From assembly GCF_047495875.1 (NCBI RefSeq), contig NC_092464.1:3692737-3756736 (forward strand): 64,000 nucleotides of DNA. The letters run 5' to 3'. Shown here in pieces: positions 23,435 through 33,047 of this stretch. The position numbers and the translations under genes are program-made. Source of the DNA: Pithys albifrons albifrons (taxonomy: Eukaryota; Chordata; Aves; Passeriformes; Thamnophilidae). Position 1 is the first letter of the stretch. Every line of letters starts with the position of its first letter. The notes beneath the pieces were generated by a model. That model did not search any database. It worked only from the letters and a program-made list of their open reading frames with translations, and had not been told where the DNA came from.

Positions 23435-25267
23435 GGAGCTGCCAGGGCTTCAGCTGCCACCTCTGCACCCACAGGACAGCACTGCATGGCTTGGCAGAGC
23501 AGCATGGCTTGGGTGTTAGATACAACCTGATCCTGATCACTCCCAAGGAACTCCCCAAGATTCTGTTTTTCAGCCTTTCCATGCTGGGAAAACACCACCC
23601 ACAAAAACCTGCAAGTGCAGCCACTGCAGATGGGTGTGAATTACTACAGAGTTTTGGCAGGGAGAAGAAAGGTGGATAAAGAGAGGAGACAACCTAACCT
23701 GGCTGGCATGAATTTTCTCTTTTGGGTTCTTATTCCTCCCCAGGTACATCATAACTTCCTGTGAATTTAAATTTTGGATGCTGCCAAAATACTGCTCTGT
23801 TTACCTGCAGTAATTTTAAAAGTCCCAAACATAAAACATCAGGACCTTTTCATTTTGGTCTTTCCCAGGCAGGCAGGAAAAGGGCTGCTGTACTGGCAAT
23901 AATCTGTGGATATCAAGGCAACATTTGCAGGGAGATCAGCATGGAGTGGGATTAAAACAAGCTGAAAATGGGAAATTAAGGCATCCATAGCTAATGATTC
24001 CCATTTTGGGGACATCATTACAAGCAGATGTGATCTGTGATGCTCATGGTGTTTTATTTAATGATCACAGCCATGAGAAAGGCACATTTCTGGCAAGAAA
24101 AGCTGGACACTTGGCACACAGAACTCCAAATTTCATGAGTCAACACTCATGAATATCTGGGTGTGTGACTCAGGTCTGCAGCACTTTCTCCTTAGCTGTG
24201 TGGTAAGGGGAGGAAGAACCAAAACTCCTTCTAGAACAAGGCAAAACCCAGCAAAAAAGTCTTTTATGGCCTTAGTTGAGTTGAGTGTGAGGTCTTTCCA
24301 CAGCACAGTCTGCACTGGGATGAGGAATTTTGCCCCTTTTCTCCTGGGCAGGAGAATCCTGTGACTTGCACAGCAACAGGTTTTCCAAAGGATTTTTTGA
24401 ATAATGCCTCAAATTATATTGTGAGCACTTCTGGGGAGGGTCAAAGGGCTGGAAAGATGATCTAACAAATACCCAAGAGAAAGTTTAGCATCCTCAAATG
24501 CAATTCTGTGTGTGAGTGCACAGATTCAGCACTTCTAATGATGGAGATGGGATTTTACCACATTTGGCCAAACCCCCTCCAAGCCACTGAAGATCAAAAG
24601 AGGGATCACCTGAGAAAAGGGATTATTTCCAACACAGTTGAAATGTTCACTGGGAATCCTTTCAGAGTAAACAAAGGTCTTGTCAGCAGGCAGGACAATC
24701 TGAACAGGATCCATCACATCCTGTAGCAGATGCCAGAACACATTAGAGGTGCCTAAAACCAAGTGAAAATCCCTCACCAAAAGTCATTCCCAATGCTGTG
24801 TGTAAAACTGGTCTCAATCTACTTAGTCTTTAATGGCCAAGAATCCACTCCTGTACTGAATCACACATGTCATTTTTGACCTTTCCTAGTTACTTCACCA
24901 TGGAGTTAAAAATCCCAGGGCACAGGACTGCAAGGACAGTCCTGCTCATGGAATCCAGCCCTGGGCTGCAACATGAACTGCATCCTACACACCCTCCCAT
25001 AAACTGGGCAAGCTCTGCCACCAAGTCAATAAAACACTCCTTCCTGCAGAGCTCCAGAAAGGCTGTTTAGTATCCTCTGAAGGTTACAAACTTCCTTTAA
25101 AGTCCAGACTTTGATCTCCCAGCCTTTTGATTCTCCTGTGTACACACCACCGGCTTAAACTGCTTTTCCCTGCTGATTTCTCCCCAACTGCATCCCCTGC
25201 AGCCTCTCCTGTGCTGAAAAACAAACTTCTCAGCAGAGGTGGGCATGTCTGTGTGACCTCTGGTCCA
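23435..25267. other. Single-copy intronic sequence
   Basis: No gene or repeat was recognised. Confidence 0.45.
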
Positions 25268-25900
25268 GAGAATCATAAAATCCTAGAATCATCAAAATTG
25301 GAAGAGACCTTTAAGATCATCAAGTCCAACTGTCAAGTCTTCTCAAACGTGGGAAACTTCACAGATAGTGAACCACACCCCTAACAGGGAATTCACACAG
25401 ATAAACCAGCCCCACCCCCTGCCATGGGCAGGGACACCTTCCACAAGCCCAGATTGCTCCAAGCCTCATCCAGCCTCATCTTGGACACTTCCAGGGATGG
25501 GGCAGCCACAGCTTTTCTGGGCAACCTATGTCAGTGCCTCCCCACCCTCACAGCCAAGAATTCCTTCCTGATATCCAATCTAAACCCACACTCTTTCAGT
25601 TTGCAGCCATTCCCCCTTGTCCTGTCACTCCAGGAGCTTGCAAACAGCCTCTCTCCAGGTTTCCTGTAGGTTTCCTTCAGGTACTGCAAGGCTGAAATTA
25701 GGTCACTCCAAAGCCTTCTCTTCTGCAGGCTGAACAATCCCAATTCCCTCAGCCTTCCCTCACAGCAGAGCTGCTCCATCCCTCTGATCATCTTGGTGGC
25801 CTCCTGTGGACTCACTCCAACAGCTCCATGTCCTTCCTGTGCTGGGACCCCAGAGCTGGATGGAGGTGGGGTCTAGGTGGGGTCTCATGAGAGGGGCAGA
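25268..25900 (-). mobile_element. CR1 fragments (older subfamilies), two adjoining pieces
   Basis: 25268-25345 is an inverted 3' end (GAATCATAAAATCCTAGAATC, GAAGAGACCTTTAAGATCATC). From 25406 a second piece starts in the CCATGGGCAGGGACACCTTCC block. It runs through TTGGACACTTCCAGGGATGG, CTGATATCCAATCTAAACCC and CAACAGCTCCATGTCCTTCC to the GGTGGGGTCTCATGAGAGG block. Minus-strand degenerate ORF2 words such as LFSLQKRRLWSDL are visible. The two pieces are from different subfamilies or are separated by a deletion. Confidence 0.85.
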
Positions 25901-28583
25901 ATAATCAATGGGAGTCCTGTGGTCCAGGACTGGGGCATCAGGAGCAGCAACTGGCACCTCCAACCAGGGGTCTAACCTTCAAAGGAAGCCCTGATTTTAT
26001 ACATGTAAGGAATAAACACCAGGAATGGGTATTGGAAGAGACAACACCTTTAAGTCAGACATTGTTTATCAGTGGAAATCCACCAGCTTCTCCCAAGCCA
26101 CTGATCAACCTCAGCACCACCACCAAGGCTTCTTAATAAGTGACTGATCTATCTGACACATCAAATTACAGCTGTGATTAAACCCCTCTGATCAATACAA
26201 TTGATAATGGCTTCTAAACAAAGCTTTACATCCACAATGTTCCTTATTTCCACTCGTTTAATTAGAAAGGACAACAAATCGGTTGATAAAGCTCAAGTGA
26301 TTTTCCTCCTGCTGGAAGGATGTGGGATGTGCACAAGACACACCACTCTGGCCATAAATCAAGGGATTACACTGCAGATCCCAGGGAATCTCACCTGCTT
26401 TTCATCCTCCTGTTCTGGGGGATGGAACTGGGTTAGAATGACATTTTTTCCTTGGAGTTTCACTAGGATTTTTCTTTCCAGCAACATTCAGATGAAACAG
26501 TCACCACCTTCACACAATCTCCTATCAGCACTTTCAGGAGATTTCTCCCCACCAAACTTCCCCCTCACCCACCAAAGTTTTATTTTGCTCAGTTGTGTTT
26601 ATTGAGTTATGGAGCTCCACTCCAGAAAATCACCTTTTTTGACCTACTTGTGCCTTGAACACTCCACGGGGAAAACACATCCCATGGAGCACTTTGACAT
26701 TATCTGTCCACACCACTTCCTAAATGGACTTCTCCATAAACTGACCAACCACAGTCACCCATTTCAGAGCCAACACTTGAGAGGATCTGGCTTCTTCCTG
26801 TTGATTCCAGGGCAGCTGTGAGTGTCCAGATAAAACTCAGGGATTGAGCTTTTCAATACCTGCTGATGTTCTGGGGCTTTCCACAGTGTTTGCCCTGTAG
26901 AATTTGTTTGGGGACACACTGTGTCCCTGCACATCCTGGTTCCACACCAATGTCCTCAAGGAACATGGCAGAACATGCTGATGTACACAAACAACATCTG
27001 ACACTGACCCAATCAGAGCAGGGACACGTCTCCATGGCCAAAAGAGTCTTTACAGTGCTCACAACTGCAGCTTCTGACCCAGTCCTGTTTATGGGCAGTG
27101 GCTGATAGACTTATCCCAGTCCAATATTTCAGTGCTCCATCATGAAGAAAACCCTCCAAAGGATTTCCATACACTTCCTAATGCTTGGGCATTAAAGGCT
27201 TCCCACATGGCTGTGTGAGTCTTTACTTCAGAACTAAGAAAAATGTTCTCAGAGGTTTAATTCCGTGGTTAGAGAGGAAAAAAAAAGCTGTTTTGGATTA
27301 AAGTTTCCAATAAGAAAAATAATTTTGACAAAGCAAAAAACATATTACCACATCAAGCATTTATTCTTCTACTTTTAATGCACTGTAATTAATTGAATTT
27401 CTTTAAATGTCCATGAAAATGAAATGAAGCACTTAGTTGGCTTTCAGATGAATGTTTTGAACTACCCTGACTTATCCCTTGACTGGATTCCGGGAGAACA
27501 TTTCTTCAAACAGCTCCATTTAACTGTACAGGGACACTTGAAACAGCTTCAAATCAAAGAAAACCATCTCTTAGTAGATAAAAGGAGGGACCAAAAGCCT
27601 TCCTTGCATTCAGTAAAGCTCCTCCTGGGACCAGCTTGTCCCAGGATGTTATTCTGTCATGAAGCAGCACTGAGCAGTCCTTCAGTCTGTGGCCTGAGTG
27701 CAAGGAGTGCCAAGGGAGGGAGGATGAGGAGACACCCACCTTCTTCTCCCTTTTCCCCTTCCAGGAGGAGGGATGCAAATATCAAGCAGGATATGCATCT
27801 TCCCACCCCTTCCCCCAGCAATGTGATCCCTTCTTGATGGATCCTGGCAGCCTAACACTGGTCCCTGCTCCTCTTTTATTTACAGAAACAAGACTGGTAA
27901 CGAGAGAGGCACTTGGAAGGGGAGGGATCCAACTGGATGCCTTAACTTGGGGTTCTGACAGGACAGGATGGGATGGGATGGGATGGGATGGGATGGGATG
28001 GGATGGGATGGGATGGGACAGCACCAAACCCATCCTCCTTTCCTGATCACTGAAGCAGACAGTGGGTTTAGGAGGTTGGAGACCCTTCCAGGAGGACTGC
28101 TCAGCATGGTGCTCCAAGACCAAGGAGAGGCTGCCCCAACTCCAGAGACACCTGACAGCCTTAGAGCACCCCCTTTCTTCCTCTGCTTCACCACCAGGAC
28201 AAGAGCAAGCTTGGCATGGGGATGGGACAGCAGTTTAATGGGAGAAGGTCACCATGACTTCTCTTGAACCCATCCAAAGCCTATGAGAACTCCAGGCTTT
28301 CAGATCCCTGGGAAAGACTGGTTTAGGAACTTCCAGTCCATAAAGCATGATTAAACACACTGAGACACCCAACTTAGGCTTATCCAGCTGGGAGGCACCA
28401 AGGGAACCCTAGAGACCCTCTTGGTTGATTGAACTGTGCTTTGGAAGCACCTATTTCTGTCCCTCCTTAAAAGCTCAGCAACAGGTGGAGGGACCACCCT
28501 GCTTCAGCAGCCAAGGGGTGAGACATGGCCTGGGCAAGGCAGCTGTGAGGCTGGGAGATGTTTCCAGGGAGAGAATTCCATAC
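25901..28583. other. Mostly single-copy intronic sequence
   Basis: No gene was recognised before the receptor exon, apart from the GGATG array at 27966-28015. An AT-rich, TAATTA-containing stretch lies at about 27340-27420. Confidence 0.45.
27966..28015. repeat. (GGATG)10 microsatellite
   Basis: Ten perfect tandem copies of GGATG, about 570 nt downstream of exon 2 in gene orientation (intron 2). On the transcribed RNA the array reads CATCC. Confidence 0.97.
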
Positions 28584-28680
28584 CTGCAGTGTGGTTCTCC
28601 CCACCGAGCTGTGCCAAGCACTGGCTGCGCTCCTCTTCGATCTCCTGCATGATGCTGCACTCCGGCCGTGTGCTGGACAC
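28584..28680 (-). CDS. VIPR1: VIPR1-like class B1 GPCR, exon 2 (97 nt)
   Basis: Seen: on the minus strand a pyrimidine-rich tract ending in CTCTCTGCAG precedes an open 97-nt block that stops at CTGCAG|GTATGG, a good donor. It reads 32 codons plus one base with no stop, so it leaves in phase 1. The peptide has RPEC near its start, then MQEIEEERSQCL and GGENHTAG. Family knowledge: this matches the N-terminus of the secretin-receptor ectodomain. The second Cys (QC) is the first disulfide Cys, and NHT is a sequon placed like the NET sequon of VPAC1. The spacing from the first Cys to the GC that follows the splice equals human VPAC1, whereas SCTR and VIPR2 are longer. The product would be a plasma-membrane receptor for VIP/PACAP that couples to Gs and cAMP. 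An alternative acceptor, TCCAG, lies 8 nt inside and would make an 89-nt exon. SCTR and other paralogues are less likely. The VIPR1 name is inference; class B1 membership is firmer. Confidence 0.78.
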
Positions 28681-28752
28681 CTGCAGAGAGAGCACAGAGG
28701 AGACAGTGAGCAAATTCACCCCCAGGGATGCACTCCTGGCCATTCCCAGCCT

Positions 28753-29234
28753 CATAGGGTTGTAGAATGGATTGGGTTGGAAAAGACCTCCCAGATCATC
28801 AAGTCCAACCCTTGGTCCAACTCCAGTCCCTTTACCAGATCATGGCACTCAGTGCCACGGCCAATCTGCCTTTAAAATCTCCAGGAATGGTGAATCCACC
28901 CCCTCTCTGGGCAGCCCATTCCAATGCCTGAGCACTCTCTCTGCAAAGAATTTGCTTCTGATCTCCAACTTCAAGCCCTGGCAGAGCTTGAGCCCATCGT
29001 GCCCCCTTGTCCTATTGCTGAGTGCCTGGGAGAAGAGACCAACCCCCACCTGGCCAGAACTTCCCTTCAGGCAGTTCCAGACAGTGCTGAGGTCACCTCT
29101 GAGCCTCCTCTTCTCCAGGCTGAACACCCCCAGCTCCCTCAGCCTCTCCCCACAGCACTTGTGCTCCAGTCCCTTCTCCAGCCTCGTTGCTCTTCTCTGG
29201 CCCCACTCCAGCCCCTCAAGATCTTTCCTGAATA
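28753..29234 (-). mobile_element. CR1 LINE, 5'-truncated, young group, next to exon 2
   Basis: It begins at the inverted 3' end near CATAGGGTTGTAGAATGG. On the minus strand it encodes [40 protein letters not shown] and [15 protein letters not shown] with a small in-frame loss, then [20 protein letters not shown]. Its 3' end is only ~72 nt from the exon 2 acceptor and it is in sense with the receptor gene. Confidence 0.95.
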
Positions 29235-30220
29235 TTCTCATGGAGTGACCTGGAGCTTTCCAGGGCCACTGCACAGGGACAACATCCATCCAGCCTTGTT
29301 TTCAGTTTGCCTGAGAGAAGGGAGTGCAACCCAGAGCTTGCCAAACTATCTGCATTTCTCTCCATGCTTTCCTTAGAAGAAAAAATCCCACAAACTTATT
29401 TTTCCTGCTCCTTTATGCTCAGGGAACCCTTCCTAGATAACCCAGCCCAGTAGCAATGTAGGGCAGGGAGACAGCAGCTTAAATATTCCTGCCAGGAGCA
29501 GTGGGATCTGGGCTTGGTGGTTTATTCCCTCCCTCCTCATAGGGGCTGTCTCCTGGCTCATGCTAATTCAAAGCAAAACAAACCTCAAATCAAATAAGAG
29601 TGAAAGCTCTGATGCAGATTAGGAGATCAAGGAGCTCAAAAGCAGGAAATTCCCAGTGACAAGAGTTTGTTCCCTCCAGTGGTTTCTCCTCAGTCAGACT
29701 TAATTATATTGTGTTTGTAATACAACAGTGGCTGACGATATTCAGGTAATTAATTGTGGACTCCTTCTAAGGTGTAATTCATGAGCTGCCTCGATCATAA
29801 AATGTGAAAATGCTGATTATTACTCCAAAAAAGGAACCAGAGGTCACAGATATCAAAGTGCCTCTTGTCACCAACACACTCTGAGCTTGGAGGGGTCACA
29901 AGTACTGAGGCTGCACCAAACCCCATCTCTTTTAAGGGACTGGAAAGGGCTTAGAGAGAGAAACCTCTCCAGAAATCCAACTGCAAAGAGATGGACAGAG
30001 GGCAGTGATGCCAGGAGGGCACAAGTCTGGGATTGAGTCTGAAGCAATGTGGGGAAAAACATGAGTCTGGTGAGCTCCAGGAGCAGATCATGAGGACATG
30101 GGATGAACCTCTGCCTGTAAGAAGTCATTGATCCGGTGTTCACCCCTGAGGGTCTCGGGAAAAGTCTATTTTTTTATCAGAAATAGGCAGAGAAAATAAA
30201 TTTTAAAAATTTTATCCCTC
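29235..30220. other. Single-copy sequence, possible conserved noncoding element
   Basis: No gene was recognised. The AT-rich segment 29695-29825, with TAATTA-type words, stands out from its surroundings. Confidence 0.35.
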
Positions 30221-31275
30221 TGCTGGATTAGGAGCTGGCTGGAGGGTCGGGCCCAGAGAGTGCTGGTGAATGGAGCTGCATCCAGCTGGCGGCCGGTCAC
30301 CAGTGGTGTCCCCAGGGGTCTGTGTTGGGTCCAGTCCTGTTTAACATCTTTATTGATGATTTAGATGAGGGGATTGAGTCCATCAGCAGCAAATTTGCTG
30401 ATGACACCAAGCTGGGAGGGAGTGTTGACCTGCTGGAAGGCAGGAGGTCTCTGCAGAGGGATCTGGATGGACTGGAGAGCTGGGCTGATTGCAATGGGAT
30501 GGAGTTCAACAAGGCCAAGTGCAGGTCCTGCCCTTTGGCCACCCCAACCCCCTGCAGTGCTCCAGGCTGGGCACAGAGTGGCTGGAGAGCAGCCAGGCAG
30601 AGGGACCTGGGGGGACTGAGGGACAGGAAGCTCAACAGGAGCCACTGCCCAGGTGGCCAAGAAGGCCAATGGGATCCTGGCCTGGATCCAAACTAGCGTG
30701 GCCAGCAGGCCCAGGGCAGTGACCCTTCCCCTGGACTCTGCCTTGGGGAGGCCACACCTTGAGTGTTGTGTTCAGTTCTGGGCCCCTCAGTTCAGAAAGG
30801 ATATTGAGGTGCTGGAGCGGGGCCAGAGAAGAGCAACGAGGCTGGAGAAGGGACTGGAGCACAAGTGCTGTGGGGAGAGGCTGAGGGAGCTGGGGGTGTT
30901 CAGCCTGGAGAAGAGGAGGCTCAGAGGTGACCTCAGCACTGTCTGGAACTGCCTGAAGGGAAGTTGTGGCCAGGTGGGGGTTGGTCTCTTCTCCCAGGCA
31001 CTCAGCAATAGGACAAGGGGGCACGATGGGCTCAAGCTCTGCCAGGGGAAAGTGAAGTTGGAGATCAGAAGGCAATTCTTTGCAGAGAGAGTGCTCAGGG
31101 ATTGGAATGGGCTGCCCAGAGAGGGGGTGGATTCCTCATCCCTGGAGGTTTTTAAGGTGAGCTTGGCCGTGGCACTGAGTGCCATGATCTGGTAAAGGGA
31201 CTGGAGTTGGACCAAGGGTTGGACTCGATGATCTCGGAGGTCTTTTCCAACCCAATCTATTCTATGATTCTATGA
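30221..31275 (+). mobile_element. CR1 LINE with RT catalytic segment (1,055 nt), most complete copy
   Basis: The left part (30221-30530) reads [18 protein letters not shown], then the reverse-transcriptase catalytic motif FADDTKLGG, then GLESWADCNGMEFNKAKC. Family knowledge: FADD is the CR1/LINE form of the YxDD box. Frame then shifts at about 30530 and again near 30600-30660. From 30653 the tail is open in one frame ([60 protein letters not shown]) to the Trp-stop near 31195. The 3' end is TCTATTCTATGATTCTATGA. Its 5' part (ORF1, endonuclease, most of RT) is absent, so it is immobile. Confidence 0.96.
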
Positions 31276-32404
31276 CAAATCTTTTCCTGTCTTGTTTCAA
31301 AACGTGTGAGTTACTGCTCAATCCATATATTTATGAGACAAGTTTGTAAAAGCAGAGGTCCAGAAATCCTTCAGAGGAACAATTCTTGGATGGAAATTGT
31401 CCTTTGGATTAAAATCATTAAATAATTTAGCACCCTAAATGTGTTTTCACCCTTTCCTATTAAGCTACCCTGCTCTCCTCCCTGTTTCCTGCCATGAAAT
31501 TACAATTCAGATTGGCATTTCCTTTAGGCTGGGAATGGGCCTTGATTAGCAGTGTATAAACAATTAATTATGTGATTTTCTAGCCAAATTAAAAATAAAT
31601 AAAAAACCAAACATGAGAAGAGAGAGAATCATTTGGAGTCATCTCCATTCTCAAAGGTTTCTTTTTCCCAGAGGGAAACAGATCTTTGGAAATTTTATCT
31701 TGGCTCATCTAAAATACCATAGATTGATTTTGTTTTGATTTTCAATGCTCGTTGCCTTTTCAATTTAACCTTAAAAACATGAGGGGAAGAGTGAGAGATT
31801 TGCAGAACACTTGCTGGAAAAATAAAGACTGAAATGTTTTCAAAACATCTGCATTTTTCAAAGGGAAGTTTTAACCCTCTGGACTTCAACTATTGCCACA
31901 TTCATCTCACATCTATAAATAAAACCTCCAGTTTTCACTTCAGAAATTAATTCATGTTGCTCTAACCTTGATCAGGGCTGGCAAGAAGCACTTTGTACTT
32001 CTATAAGGCTTTTATTACTTTTTTAATGCAGTGATTTTTGCACCATTAACAAGCACATCACTGCCACTTCTTCCCTTCACTACAAATTCAGGCCTAAATT
32101 GGCAGGTTGTATTTTGACCTCAGTGGCCCAACATTTTGTTTTGAGTAACTGGTTTTATCACCTTTCAAACAAGAGATGAGGCTGGGACCCTGAAAATGGG
32201 GCTTGTGATAGACTCAGGATAAACTTAATTATACATATCACTTTTTAAATCACATTTTTTACATACAGTCCAAGAGAAAATACATCTATGTCAGAAAAAA
32301 GAGTGGAAAAATAGTGTCCAGGAGCTAAACCACCAAAACATGGGTGATCTTGGCTTTTGTGGTGCTGGGGGTGACTTGTTGTGAGCTTTTGGGTGAGTTG
32401 GGTG
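31276..32404. other. Single-copy sequence, AT-rich
   Basis: No gene was recognised. It has several homeodomain-like AT words (about 31540-31605). Confidence 0.4.
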
Positions 32405-33047
32405 GTCCCAATAACCCCAGGCAGGGCTACAGGGTGGGCAGAGGGGCTGGAAAAGGACCTGGGGGTGCTGGTGCCAGCTGAGCCAGGTGTGCCCAGGTGG
32501 GCAAGAAGGGCAGCTGGCATGGCTGACCCTGTGTGGCCACAGGATCAGGGCAGGGAGTGTCCCCCTGTGCTGGGCACTGGTGAGGCCACACATCAAACCC
32601 CATGTCCAGGTCTGGGACCCTCACAATGAGGACATTGAGGGGCTGAAGCAGCAGGAGGGGCTGAGGGAGCTGGGGGGGCTCAGCCTGGAGAAGAGGAGAC
32701 TCAGAGGAGACCTTCTGGCTCTGCAATCCCTGCCAGGAGGGGGAAGCCGTGGGGGCATCGGGCTCTGCTCCAGGGCACAGGGACAGGAGGGGAGGAGACA
32801 ACCTCCAGTTGTGCCAGGAGAGCGTCAGGTTGGACATCAGGGAAAACTTCTTCACCAAAATGGTGAACACTGGACCAGGCTGCTCAGGGCAGGGGTGGAG
32901 TGCACATCCCTGGAGGGGTTTAAAAGCCACGTAAATGTGGCACCTGGGACTGTGGGTTAGTGGTGGCCTTGGCAGTGCTGGATTAATGGTTGGACTTGAT
33001 GACCTCAGAGCTCTTTTCTAACCTTAATGATTTTATGATTCTATAAG
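32405..33047 (+). mobile_element. CR1 LINE fragment, old and indel-rich
   Basis: Recognisable CR1 words are AACCCCAGGCAGGGCTACAGG, GGACCTGGGGGTGCTGG, GGTGAGGCCACACATCAAAC, CTGAGGGAGCTGGGGGGGCT, GAAGAGGAGACTCAGAGGAG and GGACATCAGGGAAAACTTC. It ends with GGACTTGATGACCTCAGAGC and ATGATTTTATGATTCTATAA. Frames are broken many times, so it is far older than the copy 1 kb upstream. Confidence 0.88.

Larger units (their letters stand above)
11919..28583 (-). other. VIPR1: Intron 2 of the VIPR1-like gene
   Basis: This 16,665-nt stretch is bounded on the gene strand by GTATGG (donor, at 28583) and CCCCAG (acceptor, at 11919). The flanking exons join in phase 1, restoring one glycine codon. Inside are CR1 copies in both orientations, a (TA)n run, the LTR-like segment near 18.0-18.7 kb and a GGATG array. 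No additional exon with good splice sites was seen on the minus strand within it. Confidence 0.7.
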
